Shown here in pieces: positions 54,356 through 63,315 of a DNA stretch of 64,000 nt. Under the pieces are notes generated by a model, which was not told the DNA's origin, ran no database searches, and saw only the letters and a program-made list of their open reading frames with translations. The number at the start of each line of letters is the position of its first letter. Position 1 is the stretch's first letter. Source of the stretch: Haloprofundus marisrubri (GTDB lineage: Archaea; Halobacteriota; Halobacteria; Halobacteriales; Haloferacaceae); assembly GCF_001469955.1 (NCBI RefSeq), contig NZ_LOPU01000029.1, positions 124,001-188,000 of the forward strand. The letters run 5' to 3'. A program made the position numbers and the translations under genes.

Positions 54356-55009
54356 ATGCGGGCCGTCACGTTCACCCTCGACCAACCGGCCGGTCGACAC
54401 ATCGCATACCGGATGTTCGGTGCGGATTCGGAGTTCGAGAGAGAGCAAATCTACCACCTCAACGTTCTCGCGGACGAAACCGTCGTCCTCCTCGGTCGAC
54501 TCCGAGGTGACCTCGACGAAGCGAGACGACTGTTGGGCGAGGACACGGACGTACTCGGGTACAGTATCTCCAGCGAGGAGCCACAGAACGGACTCGTGTA
54601 CATCCACGCTCGGCCACCGCCCGCGATGAAGCGGTTCTTGGAAATCCCCCGAACCCACGAGGTGTTCTTCAACTTCCCAATCGGGAGCACCAGCGACGGA
54701 AGGCTCAGCGTGGAGATGCTCGGCGAGACGAACGATGTGTTACGAGAGGCGCTCGCTGAGGTGCCGCCGGAACTCGACGCGACCATCGAGCGCATCGGAC
54801 CGTATCCGGACGCGGGAGGGGAAATCTTGGCTCTGTTGACCGAGCGCCAACGAGTGGTGCTGGATACTGCTCTGTCTCTCGGCTACTACGACGTTCCACG
54901 GGGGGCGACTCATAGCGATATCGCGGACCGACTGGGCTGTTCGGTCGCCACCGTGGGCGAGCATCTTCAGAAAATCGAATCTCGCGTGTTCGACTATATT
55001 CGCCCCTAA
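54356..55009 (+). CDS. Bat-type (bacterioopsin activator) HTH transcriptional regulator
   Basis: A 217-residue regulator. The N-terminal part (1-~155) is a sensing domain of the Bat-associated type; the C-terminal HTH_10 is LTERQRVVLDTALSLGYYDVPRGATHSDIA, then LGCSVATVGEHLQKIESRVF. It is divergent from the deiodinase-like gene and probably regulates it. The signal is unknown. Confidence 0.85.
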   Translation: MRAVTFTLDQPAGRHIAYRMFGADSEFEREQIYHLNVLADETVVLLGRLRGDLDEARRLLGEDTDVLGYSISSEEPQNGLVYIHARPPPAMKRFLEIPRTHEVFFNFPIGSTSDGRLSVEMLGETNDVLREALAEVPPELDATIERIGPYPDAGGEILALLTERQRVVLDTALSLGYYDVPRGATHSDIADRLGCSVATVGEHLQKIESRVFDYIRP

Positions 55010-55137
55010 CCCTGTCCCTCGTTACCACTTGTCACTTAAACACCTCATACACAAAATAAGCCATTAACAAATATTATCATTATCAATCATTAACTTTATC
55101 TACGACTCTCCAGTCCCACCTGATGCGGTGAATCACG

Positions 55138-55230
55138 ATGGCAGTACACGCACACCCCGCGACCCGCAAAGCCGCCGACTACCGAACCGACAGCCGACCG
55201 ATTCAGCGACCGAGACCACCGACACGATGA
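55138..55230 (+). CDS. putative 30-residue leader ORF, coupled to the next ORF
   Basis: ATG at 55138 opens a 30-residue frame (MAVHAHPATRKAADYRTDSR then 10 more), ending TGA at 55228-55230. The stop overlaps the ATG of the next gene (ATGA). A TATA-like box (CTTTATC) lies at 55094-55100, about 40 bp upstream. A GTG-initiated longer form of the next gene (from 55128) would read a different frame here. Confidence is low because codon usage does not decide between the frames. Confidence 0.3.
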   Translation: MAVHAHPATRKAADYRTDSRPIQRPRPPTR

Positions 55231-55490
55231 CAGAGACGAACCCGACACGACGACGTGAACAGACCGACCGCCGAACCCCGCAGACGACGATTCGACCCTC
55301 GATGCGACCCGACGAGAGCGAGGAGGACGCGCCGTTGGTCCCTTTCGTCCAGACCCGCGAACCGACCGACACACAGCGCGAGTTCCAAACCGAACTCGCG
55401 AGCCTGAAGCGCCAGATTACGCGCCTCGAACGCGCACTGGACCGACAGAAGCGGCCTACCGAGACGACTCCGCAGGAGGGCCGTCGATGA
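55227..55490 (+). CDS. small coiled-coil protein upstream of the isocitrate-lyase-like gene
   Basis: An 87-residue protein (a GTG at 55128 would give 120 residues). The first ~50 residues are polar, Arg/Thr-rich and probably disordered; residues ~53-77 ([20 protein letters not shown]) form a heptad coiled coil. No family is recognised. It ends in ATGA overlapping the next start (55487-55490) and is preceded by a purine-rich site, so it is very probably translated together with the lyase gene. It could be a regulatory or assembly partner, which is speculation. Confidence 0.5.
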   Translation: MTETNPTRRREQTDRRTPQTTIRPSMRPDESEEDAPLVPFVQTREPTDTQREFQTELASLKRQITRLERALDRQKRPTETTPQEGRR

Positions 55491-56557
55491 GTCAGAACGG
55501 CGAGACGTCGCCGGGCGACGGCGACGAACGACCCACCGGCGACGCCATCACCACCCGTGACATCGACAATCCGATGGGTCGAGAGTTCAGGCGCAAATTA
55601 GACGAACAGCCGTACGTGTTCGCGCCCGGCCTGTATCACGCCCTCGACGCCCGTCTCGCGGAGATGACGGGCCACGACGCTGCCTACATGAGCGGCTACT
55701 CCACCGTGCTCGGACAGTTCGGCTTCCCCGACTTGGAGATGGTGTCGATGACCGAGATGGTCGAAAACGCCAAACGAATCGTCGACGCCTGCAACATCCC
55801 CGTCGTCGCCGACTGCGACACGGGGTATGGCGGGATTCACAACGTCCGCCGCGCAGTCCGCGAGTACGAGAAAGCCGGCGTCGCTGCGGTTCACATCGAA
55901 GACCAGACGACGCCGAAGCGCTGCGGCCACATCGCGGGCAAGCAAATCGTCTCCCGCGAAGCGGCCCGTGCCCGCTTCGAGGCGGCCGTCGATGCCAAGC
56001 AGTCGGAGGATACGGTCATCATCGCCCGTACTGATGCGTACGGTTCGGCCAACGGTGACTGGGAGGAACACCTCGAACGCGGCCGTATCTACGCCGACGC
56101 CGGCGTCGACATCGTCTGGCCGGAGATGCCCGACCCGAGTCGAGAAGACGCGATTCGCTACGCCGAGGAGATTCACGAGACGCACCCCGACCTGACGCTG
56201 GCGTTCAACTACTCGTCGTCCTTTGCGTGGTCCGAGGAGGACGACCCGCTCACGTTCGCCGAACTCGGCGATTTGGGTTACGGCTACATCTTCATCACGC
56301 TGTTCGGCCTGCACTCGGGTGCACACGCCGTCTACGAAGACTTCCAGAAACTGGCCGACGAGGCCGAAGAAGGGCAGTTCGACCTCGAATCACGCTACCT
56401 CGGTCACCCGACCGAGTCCCACCACGAACTCTCGTTCGTCGACCAGTATCAGGAGACTGAGATGCGCTTCGACGCCGAGGCGCGTTCGCGTATCGAGAGT
56501 TCAGCGGGTTACAGCGAGGAACAGTCCGAGCCAATTGGCACGGAGGGAGGCGATTAG
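55487..56557 (+). CDS. isocitrate lyase/methylisocitrate lyase superfamily enzyme
   Basis: A 356-residue TIM-barrel lyase. The signature KRCGHIAGK (144-152) carries the catalytic C146, and [15 protein letters not shown] with HIEDQ holds the magnesium ligands. KRCGH and the length are closer to 2-methylisocitrate lyase/PEP-mutase type than to the ~430-residue ICLs; in haloarchaea this group is often named AceA. The reaction (iso)citrate analogue to succinate plus glyoxylate or pyruvate is therefore open. The adjacent CitE-like gene (next start one base after the stop) supports a glyoxylate or propionate/malyl-CoA pathway. The first ~25 residues are acidic and disordered. Confidence 0.8.
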   Translation: MSQNGETSPGDGDERPTGDAITTRDIDNPMGREFRRKLDEQPYVFAPGLYHALDARLAEMTGHDAAYMSGYSTVLGQFGFPDLEMVSMTEMVENAKRIVDACNIPVVADCDTGYGGIHNVRRAVREYEKAGVAAVHIEDQTTPKRCGHIAGKQIVSREAARARFEAAVDAKQSEDTVIIARTDAYGSANGDWEEHLERGRIYADAGVDIVWPEMPDPSREDAIRYAEEIHETHPDLTLAFNYSSSFAWSEEDDPLTFAELGDLGYGYIFITLFGLHSGAHAVYEDFQKLADEAEEGQFDLESRYLGHPTESHHELSFVDQYQETEMRFDAEARSRIESSAGYSEEQSEPIGTEGGD

Positions 56558-57469
56558 ATGTCCGACGTGACGCTGCGCCGGAGTCAACTCGCGACGCCCG
56601 GCAGCGACCCGAAGATGATTTCGAGAGCGCCCGACTCGGGGGCCGACGAGGCCTTTCTGGACCTCGAAGACTCGGTCGCGCCGAACGAGAAAATCGACGC
56701 CCGCCAAAATGTCATCGAAGGCCTGACCGAGTACGACTGGAGCGAGACGCGCCCCTGTTTCCGGATGAACGGCGTCACCACCCAGTGGTGGTACGACGAC
56801 GTCATCGAAGTCGTCGGCGAGGCGGGCGAGTATCTCGACACCATCATGGTGCCGATGGTCCACGACCCCGCGACGGTCCGGACAGTGGAGAACCTTCTAA
56901 CCCAAGTCGAGGCGAACAACGGGCTTCCCGAGGGCGAAATCGGCCTCCAGACCCAAATCGAGAGCGCCGAGGGAATGAACAACGCCCCCGAAATCGCCGC
57001 CGCGAGCGACCGTATCGAATCCTTGGTGTTCGGCCCCGGCGACTACACCGCGAGCGTCGGCGCGGCCGGACTCACCATCGGCAGCGGGTCGGAGTATCCG
57101 GGCCACTACTGGCACTACCAACTGGCCCGTCTCGCCCACGCCGCGAAAGCCCAAGGGTTACAGCTCATCGACGGCCCGTTCGCCGATATCGGAGATACCC
57201 AAGGCTTCCGCGACTCCTGTCGACACGCGAGTCTGCTCGGCTGTGACGGCAAGTGGGCCATCCACCCGAGTCAAATCGAACCCGCGAACGAGGTGTTCGC
57301 GCCCGACACCGAGGACGCCGAGAAGGCGCGGCGCATCGTCGACGCCTACGAGACGGCAACGAACGAGGGTCGTGGTGCGGTGTCGGTCGACGGCGAGATG
57401 GTCGACGAAGCGACGAACAAGATGGCGAAGAACGTCGTCGCCCGCGCCGAACAGGCGGGCGTGCTGTAA
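56558..57469 (+). CDS. HpcH/HpaI (CitE-like) aldolase, malyl-CoA lyase type
   Basis: A 303-residue TIM-barrel protein. The segments LRRSQLATPGSDPKMISRAP, DEAFLDLEDSVAP, TRPCFRMNGVTTQWWYDDVI and GLQTQIESAEGMNNAPEIAA are those of the CitE/Mcl family of CoA-ester lyases; the Glu and Asp metal ligands are in IESAE and ESLVFGPGDYTAS. It probably splits or forms malyl-CoA or methylmalyl-CoA. Its partner upstream yields glyoxylate, so a glyoxylate-assimilation role is consistent. It is shorter than the classical haloarchaeal malate synthase (~430 residues) and so probably not that enzyme. Start is the base after the lyase stop. Confidence 0.82.
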   Translation: MSDVTLRRSQLATPGSDPKMISRAPDSGADEAFLDLEDSVAPNEKIDARQNVIEGLTEYDWSETRPCFRMNGVTTQWWYDDVIEVVGEAGEYLDTIMVPMVHDPATVRTVENLLTQVEANNGLPEGEIGLQTQIESAEGMNNAPEIAAASDRIESLVFGPGDYTASVGAAGLTIGSGSEYPGHYWHYQLARLAHAAKAQGLQLIDGPFADIGDTQGFRDSCRHASLLGCDGKWAIHPSQIEPANEVFAPDTEDAEKARRIVDAYETATNEGRGAVSVDGEMVDEATNKMAKNVVARAEQAGVL

Positions 57470-57606
57470 GAGAGCGACGGGCATATCGTAGCGCAGGAGA
57501 ACTGCAGTACCCTCGGGGATGCCCTCCGAGGGTCGTCTATCCCGAACGCGCCCCGCTCGATGTTTCGCTCGTTATCCGAGCGCTGAGTATCCACCCCGCG
57601 AGAGTA

Positions 57607-57637
57607 TAGCACGAAAGTATATTATATATCTGTGCTA
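57607..57637. promoter_or_regulatory. inverted repeat TAGCAC-N19-GTGCTA around a TATA element
   Basis: TAGCAC (57607-57612) and GTGCTA (57632-57637) enclose the AT-rich block GTATATTATATATC, which contains the TATA element for the VOC gene (ATG 57658). This is the clearest operator-like layout in the window. Confidence 0.6.
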
Positions 57638-57657
57638 ACAATTCGTGAGGGCTCAGC

Positions 57658-58611
57658 ATGGTATCAGTAGACGGCATACACCACGTAACGGCGTTCGCCG
57701 ACGACCCGCAGGAGAACTACGACTTCTTCGTCGACGTGCTCGGACTGCGATTCGTCAAGCGAACGGTTCGATTCGACGTTCCCGAGAAAATCTATCACCT
57801 CTACTACGGCGACGAGATGGGGACGCCGGGAACGGTCATCACCTACTTTCCGATGACGAACATGGAGATGGAGCGCGGACTCGTCGGGAAAGGACAGATG
57901 AGTTCGACCGGACTCACCATCCCCGAGGGGTCGGTAGAGTACTGGCAGGGACGACTCGAAGACCACGACGTCGACTACGAGACGTCCGAACGGTTCGGCG
58001 AGACGGCCATCGAGTTCACCGACCCCGACGGCGTCCCGTACGAACTCGTCACCGGCGAGTCGGATATCGAACCGTGGGACGGCGGTGACGTACCGACCGA
58101 ACACGGGGTTCGTGGGATGCACAGCGTCACGATTCACTCGAACGACCCGGCGGGAACGTTCGACGTACTGGAGACGATGGGCTGGGAGCGCGTCGGCCGC
58201 GCCGACCACCCGCAAGCCGGTGACCGCGTCCGGTACGAAGCGCCCGTCGACACCCCACGCGCGAACAAAATCGACGTACTCATCCGGCCGAACGCGCCGC
58301 AGGGCGTGATGGGCATCGGGACGTACCTCCACGTCGCGTTCCGCGTCGAAAACGAGTGGGAACAGAAGGAACTCAGCGACACGCTCCGAAACAACGGCTA
58401 CATCACGACGTCGAAGAAGGACCGCGACTACTTCCAGTCGCGGTACATCACCGAACCCGGCGGAGCCATCTTCGAGTACGCGACGAACGGTCCGGGCTTT
58501 ACGCTCGACGAGACGCCCGAGGAGTTCGGCCAGCAGCTCCGGGTTCCGGCGTGGCTCGACGTGGATATCGAACGCATCGAGGAGATGCTTCCCGACCTCC
58601 AGACTCGCTGA
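57658..58611 (+). CDS. VOC-superfamily ring-cleaving dioxygenase/glyoxalase-like protein
   Basis: A 317-residue protein with tandem VOC modules. GIHHVTAFADDPQENYDFFV starts the first module and GMHSVTIHSNDPAGTFDVLE the second; H8/H9, the His in MHSV and the Glu of AIFEYATNG are the probable metal ligands of type I extradiol dioxygenases or glyoxalases. Substrate unknown. It could detoxify quinone- or methylglyoxal-like compounds. The start ATG follows the operator-like promoter by 20 bp. Confidence 0.8.
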   Translation: MVSVDGIHHVTAFADDPQENYDFFVDVLGLRFVKRTVRFDVPEKIYHLYYGDEMGTPGTVITYFPMTNMEMERGLVGKGQMSSTGLTIPEGSVEYWQGRLEDHDVDYETSERFGETAIEFTDPDGVPYELVTGESDIEPWDGGDVPTEHGVRGMHSVTIHSNDPAGTFDVLETMGWERVGRADHPQAGDRVRYEAPVDTPRANKIDVLIRPNAPQGVMGIGTYLHVAFRVENEWEQKELSDTLRNNGYITTSKKDRDYFQSRYITEPGGAIFEYATNGPGFTLDETPEEFGQQLRVPAWLDVDIERIEEMLPDLQTR

Positions 58612-58639
58612 AAATCCGCCCCTTCTGGCACTTTTTCTA

Positions 58640-59857
58640 TCACCACGCCGCGTCGAGCACCGCGAGAATCTCCGCTTTCGTGGGTTCGAGGCCGGACGGA
58701 ACCGTCTCCATCAGGCTATCGTTCAGAATGGTCTCGGATACGTCGTCGAACGCCTCCCGGTGAACTTCGTCGAGGTCACGGAGTCGTGACGGCAGCCCCA
58801 GTCCGTCGCGCACTTCGACAACGGCGTCGACGATTTCGGCCGCGAGTTCGTCGTCATTGCGCCCCTCGACTCGGACGCCGAGCGCTTCGGCCAACAGGTC
58901 CCGACGGGCGTCCACGTTGGCAAAGAGATATCGCAGGACGTGCGGGGCGACGACGGCGTGGACCTCTCCTTGATGAACGTCGTAGTTGCGGGTGAAGCCG
59001 TGGCCGAAGGCGTGGACGAGCGAGAGTTTGTACTGTCCGGGCGTGGATACGCCGTACTGAACGAGGACGGTTCCCGTCACCGCCTGTGCGAGTCGCTCGT
59101 TCGCCTCCTCGTCGTCCCCGCCCAGCGTCGGTAGACTCGACCGCAGCAGACGGAGGCCGCGCATGGCAGTGCCGTCGGTAATCGGCGTCGAGTTGCTGGT
59201 GTACAGCGCCTCCAGCCCCTTGTCGAACCCGTTCATCGCGGAGGCGGTCAGCACGGACTGCGGCGTCGTCGCAAACAGGTCGAAATCGTAGAACAGCGCC
59301 GCCGGCATCAGCGCCGCGTCGGCGACGCCGCCGCCGGTTTGTTGGTCGTCTGGTCCCATCGCCAGCGTCACGCCCGCGACGGTCGAGAGGTCCGCACCCG
59401 CGAGCGTCGTCGGAACCGCGACAATCGGCGTCGGCGTTCCGTTCTCGCCGACCGAGAGTTCGCCTGAATCGATGGCCTCGGCGGCGACGTTCTCGGGCGA
59501 GTCGTCGTGCGAGCGCAGTGTGGCGATAACTTTTGCCACGTCGAGACTGCTCCCGCCGCCGAGTGCGACGAGCGCATCGACGTTCTCCTCGTCGGCCACC
59601 TGTGCGCCCTTGACCGCTGTTCGCAAATACTTCTCGCTGGTCGTCTCCGCGAAGACGCCGGCGAGTCGGTCGCCGACGCCGTCGCGTACGGGGTCGATGA
59701 CCTCGGGGGTGGACCCGACGGTCGACCCGCAGACGACGAGCGCCCGGTCCAGTCCTTGACGCTCCAGTTCCGCGCCGATTTCATCCACTGCACCCGACTC
59801 GCAGACGATTTTCCCCGGCGAGAACTCGAACTCGAAGGCGTGCTCAGAATCGGCCAT
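58640..59857 (-). CDS. iron-containing alcohol dehydrogenase-family protein with altered metal site
   Basis: A 405-residue group III ADH-fold protein. The NAD loop GGGSSLDVAK (100-109) is complete, and PTTLAGADLSTVAG plus the C-terminal helical domain match the family. Iron is normally held by Asp, His (in the GxDxxxHxxE motif) and two further His. Here that motif reads NGFDKGLEALY (209-219), lacking the His; the later H286 (FGHGF) and H295 (VHQGE) are kept. It may bind another metal, use a different residue, or be inactive in the usual sense. The ATG at 59855-59857 is preferred because the longer open frame adds 138 Arg/Ser-rich residues with no similarity. Confidence 0.82.
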   Translation of the reverse strand: MADSEHAFEFEFSPGKIVCESGAVDEIGAELERQGLDRALVVCGSTVGSTPEVIDPVRDGVGDRLAGVFAETTSEKYLRTAVKGAQVADEENVDALVALGGGSSLDVAKVIATLRSHDDSPENVAAEAIDSGELSVGENGTPTPIVAVPTTLAGADLSTVAGVTLAMGPDDQQTGGGVADAALMPAALFYDFDLFATTPQSVLTASAMNGFDKGLEALYTSNSTPITDGTAMRGLRLLRSSLPTLGGDDEEANERLAQAVTGTVLVQYGVSTPGQYKLSLVHAFGHGFTRNYDVHQGEVHAVVAPHVLRYLFANVDARRDLLAEALGVRVEGRNDDELAAEIVDAVVEVRDGLGLPSRLRDLDEVHREAFDDVSETILNDSLMETVPSGLEPTKAEILAVLDAAW

Positions 59858-59927
59858 CACGGGCGAAAACGGGCGTTTTCGGAATAAGCGTTCGGCCGTT
59901 GGCGGTACGAGTCCCGCACGCGGCGGC

Positions 59928-60746
59928 TCACAGTCCCGAAACGAACGTGTCGAGTTCGCGGTTGTACCGCCCCGGTGACTCCCAAAAGGGCGTGTGTCCT
60001 GCGTCTTCGTACACCGACAGTCGGGCGTTCGGCGTCCGCTCCGCGTTGCCTTCGGCGGCCGCCACGTCGACGACGGCGTCGTGTTCACCGTGGACGTACA
60101 GGGCAGGCACGTCGAGGGCCGCGAGAACGTCGTCGTGGTCGACGGTCCGCGACCGGAGCGAGCGCCGCACACGCGGCGGAACGACGACGTTGTAGCCGAG
60201 CATCGACTGGAGGTCGGCAGTCGATAGCTCCGCGTGGACGCACCGGCGAAGGAACGCTTCGAGCGCTGCAACGCTCTCTTCGGCGTCGTCGGAGCCCAGT
60301 CGAGGTAAGAGGTCGATGTAGCCGGGGTCCAGAAGCGCCGTCGCCGCCTCGGTTCCCATCTTCGAGATGGCGCTCACGAGATTCACACCTGCAACGCGGT
60401 CGGTGCCGTAGGCGTCGAGGTAGTCGAGAACGACGAGTCCGGCGTACGACCAGCCGACGAGGACGACGTCGTCGAGTTCGAGCGCGTCGAGAACGGCCCG
60501 AACGTCGTCGGCCCAGAGGTCCGAGCGGTCGTACCCGTCCTCGGGTGTTTCGGACTGGCCGTGGCCGCGGTTGTCCATCGAGACGAGTCGGTACCGCTCG
60601 GTCAGTCGGGAGTTGAACTGCCGCGTCCACGAGCGGTGGCTCTGCGAGTAGCCGTGGACGAAGAAAATCGGCCGCCCGTCGGCGTTGCCGGTCTCGACGA
60701 CGTGCAGGGAGACGTCGTCGCCGCCCCGAACGGTGTGTGTCAGCAT
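59928..60746 (-). CDS. alpha/beta hydrolase
   Basis: A 272-residue alpha/beta hydrolase fold protein. The nucleophile elbow reads GWSYAG (Ser at centre, Tyr following), the acid is Asp in HGEHDAVV and the base His in AGHTPF near the C-terminus; HGYSQSHRSW and DNRGHGQSE are the oxyanion and strand motifs. It resembles C-C bond hydrolases, haloperoxidases or esterases. It is in the same direction as the ADH-like gene downstream (70 bp), and these may act on the same compound; substrate unknown. Confidence 0.82.
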   Translation of the reverse strand: MLTHTVRGGDDVSLHVVETGNADGRPIFFVHGYSQSHRSWTRQFNSRLTERYRLVSMDNRGHGQSETPEDGYDRSDLWADDVRAVLDALELDDVVLVGWSYAGLVVLDYLDAYGTDRVAGVNLVSAISKMGTEAATALLDPGYIDLLPRLGSDDAEESVAALEAFLRRCVHAELSTADLQSMLGYNVVVPPRVRRSLRSRTVDHDDVLAALDVPALYVHGEHDAVVDVAAAEGNAERTPNARLSVYEDAGHTPFWESPGRYNRELDTFVSGL

Positions 60747-60864
60747 ACGTCACTTTCGAGTGCGGTCCGTCAGGTGGTAAACGTTTCCAGCGACTCGGCA
60801 CTCGGGGTCCGCTCTGGACCGACGTTGGGGCCGGTTTCTTCTCTCTCGGTTGCGACGTACACAC

Positions 60865-61866
60865 ATGGCTCGCCGGTATCCGACCAAGCGGCCGATAGAC
60901 CCGTCGTTCCGCGAGAGCGACGGAGACGACGAGATGCTCCCGCCGGAGTTGACGAACCTGCCGTGGGTCGACGTTCACAACCACGCGCAAACGCTTTCGT
61001 GGAACGACCGCGAGCAGTTCGCACTCGGCGGCTGTCACGCGATGGTGATGGTCGCCGCTGGCTTCTACTGGACGCCGTACAAGCCCGTTGCGCCCGACGA
61101 CGTCCGGTATCTGTGGGACGATGCGCTCGGCCGACTCGGCGCTATCAGACGCTCGCACCCGTTCGATGCGAGACTCGCCATCGGCGTCCACACCGGCACT
61201 CGCGTCGATGACGTCGACGAGTTGTTCGACGTGATGCCTGACTATCTGGCGCTCGACGAGGTGGCGGCCGTCGGCGAAATAGGCATCAACGCTACCCAAC
61301 ACGTGAACGCGTGGAGCCTCGACGACCAGCGATACGTCAACCGGCGGCAACTCGAACTCGCCGCCGACGCCGGAGTTCCGGCGATTCTCCACACTCCCTC
61401 GGACCCCGGACAGGCCAGCATCCCCGACTACGAACGCGGGCAGATGCCGCGATACGAACTCGACACGAGTCTCCAGCAAGAGCCAGTTCTCGACGGCGAT
61501 ACGGTCAAACGCGACGCCATCGAGATAAGCGTCGAACTGAAAGACGAGGCCGGACTGGCCGACGACCAGTTAGTGCTCTCGCACGGCCACGCCGACGTCG
61601 TCCCGTTCGTGATGGAGAACACCGACTGTTTTCTTTCCTTTACGGTGAGTTACCCGTGGCTTCACGGCGTGTCGCCGGCAGACGTCGCGGCGGCGATACA
61701 GGAGTACGGTCCCGACCAACTCCTGTTGGAGACCGACAGCGCGGGCGTGCTTCGCAACGACATCTTCGCGCTGAAACGCTGGATATTCGAACTCTACCGC
61801 CACGGCGTCGACGTCGACGACATCCGACAGGTCGTCTTCGAGAATCCGATGGCTCTCCTCTCGTAG
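60865..61866 (+). CDS. TatD-family metal-dependent hydrolase
   Basis: A 333-residue TIM-barrel hydrolase. The metal ligands are seen in DVHNHAQTLS (HxH), AVGEIGINAT (Glu), PAILHTPSD (His), VLSHGHAD (His) and LLETDSAG (Asp). The family acts as DNase or on other phosphodiesters or amides; the haloarchaeal role is unknown. The chosen ATG at 60865 starts MARRYPTKRPIDPSFRES; an ATG at 60850 adds five residues. It is divergent from the alpha/beta hydrolase gene. Confidence 0.85.
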   Translation: MARRYPTKRPIDPSFRESDGDDEMLPPELTNLPWVDVHNHAQTLSWNDREQFALGGCHAMVMVAAGFYWTPYKPVAPDDVRYLWDDALGRLGAIRRSHPFDARLAIGVHTGTRVDDVDELFDVMPDYLALDEVAAVGEIGINATQHVNAWSLDDQRYVNRRQLELAADAGVPAILHTPSDPGQASIPDYERGQMPRYELDTSLQQEPVLDGDTVKRDAIEISVELKDEAGLADDQLVLSHGHADVVPFVMENTDCFLSFTVSYPWLHGVSPADVAAAIQEYGPDQLLLETDSAGVLRNDIFALKRWIFELYRHGVDVDDIRQVVFENPMALLS

Positions 61867-61993
61867 CTTCCTTCTTTCTCTACCCGCTCGGAACTGAATT
61901 CGACACCGGGGTCGACGGCGAAACGTCGGCCGGTTTTCAGCTTTGGGCTACCCAAAGGCCCATTTACGCGTAACTCCATGGTTCGGGTAGATA

Positions 61994-63223
61994 ATGTCTC
62001 GGAGTCCGTCGCTCCCCGACCGCCCTCGGCTCGACCTCGACCCAGAGATGTCGGACGCCGAGCGACTCGATGCGATGCAGAAACATTTCGCACGCATCAT
62101 GCAGGTCAACGAGGAGCTAGATGAACGGCTAGAAGAAGCAGACGACCGGATGGAAGGTCTCCAAGAGGAGGTCGACCAACTGAAACGCCGCAACGACACC
62201 CTCAAGAAGGCGTCTCTGTACCTCGCGTCCGTCGAAGAAGTGACAGACGACGGCGTCGTCATCAAACAGCACGGCAACAATCAGGAAGTGCTGACCGAGG
62301 TGTCGCCGCAACTAGAGACCAAACTGGAGGCCGGCGACCGCGTCGCCATCAACGACTCCTTCGCCGTCCAGCGAATCCTCGACGACGAGACCGACGCCCG
62401 CGCGCAGGCGATGGAAGTCGACGAGTCACCGGAGGTCACCTACGACGACATCGGCGGTATCGACGAGCAGATTCGAGAGGTCAAAGAAGCAGTCGAAGAC
62501 CCGCTGTCCTCGCCGGAACTGTTCGAGGAAGTCGGCGTCGACCCGCCGTCGGGCGTGCTTCTCTACGGCCCGCCGGGCACCGGCAAGACGATGCTCGCCA
62601 AAGCCGTCGCCAATCAGACCGACGCGACGTTCATCAAGATGGCCGGCTCCGAGTTGGTCCAGAAGTTCATCGGCGAGGGGGCGCGACTGGTCCGTGACCT
62701 GTTCTCGCTGGCCGCCGAACGTGAACCCGCCGTCATCTTCATCGACGAGATAGACGCTGTCGCCTCGAAACGCACGGACTCGAAGACTTCCGGCGACGCC
62801 GAGGTCCAGCGGACGATGATGCAACTGCTCAACGAGATGGACGGCTTCGAGGAACGCGGCGACGTGCGCATCATCGCCGCCACCAACCGCTTCGACATGC
62901 TCGACGAGGCCATCCTCCGACCGGGCCGCTTCGACCGCCTCATCGAAGTGCCCAAGCCGAACGAGGAGGGTCGCCGCCGTATCCTCGAAATCCACACGAG
63001 TCGGATGAACGTCGCCGACGACGTCGACCTCGACGAGTTCGCCGACGAACTCGACGGCTTCAGCGGTGCAGACATCGCCAGCCTCACCACCGAGGCGGGG
63101 ATGTTCGCTATCCGCGACGACCGCACCGAAGTGAAGATGGACGACTTCGAGGCCGCCCGCGAGAAACTCGCCGAAGCCGAAGAAGACGATATCGTCGGCG
63201 AGTTCACCGACTACCAGTACTGA
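61994..63223 (+). CDS. pan: proteasome-activating nucleotidase (PAN)
   Basis: A 409-residue AAA+ ATPase that unfolds proteins for the 20S proteasome. An N-terminal coiled coil (~25-72), an OB-type domain (~75-130), Walker A GPPGTGKT (192-199), Walker B FIDEID (249-254), sensor ATNRFDM and arginine fingers RPGRFDR are present. The C-terminus ends TDYQY; the canonical HbYX tail that opens the 20S gate has Tyr in the penultimate position, which is Gln here. By gene order this looks like the PanB paralogue of Haloferax, from memory. A TTTACG box at 61963-61968 is at leaderless distance to the ATG. Confidence 0.95.
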   Translation: MSRSPSLPDRPRLDLDPEMSDAERLDAMQKHFARIMQVNEELDERLEEADDRMEGLQEEVDQLKRRNDTLKKASLYLASVEEVTDDGVVIKQHGNNQEVLTEVSPQLETKLEAGDRVAINDSFAVQRILDDETDARAQAMEVDESPEVTYDDIGGIDEQIREVKEAVEDPLSSPELFEEVGVDPPSGVLLYGPPGTGKTMLAKAVANQTDATFIKMAGSELVQKFIGEGARLVRDLFSLAAEREPAVIFIDEIDAVASKRTDSKTSGDAEVQRTMMQLLNEMDGFEERGDVRIIAATNRFDMLDEAILRPGRFDRLIEVPKPNEEGRRRILEIHTSRMNVADDVDLDEFADELDGFSGADIASLTTEAGMFAIRDDRTEVKMDDFEAAREKLAEAEEDDIVGEFTDYQY

Positions 63224-63262
63224 CGACTGGCGATTGACGACTGACGATTGACGACTGACGAC
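63221..63262. repeat. 7-bp tandem repeat, six copies, starting at the PAN stop codon
   Basis: Six consecutive 7-bp units (TGACGAC, TGGCGAT, TGACGAC, TGACGAT, TGACGAC, TGACGAC) begin with the TGA stop of PAN itself. Because the unit is not a multiple of three it provides stop codons in every frame. Confidence 0.85.
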
Positions 63263-63315
63263 AGTCGGATACCCGCAGTTCGACGCCGACGTCGAAACCC
63301 GACGCTCGAAGCCCC

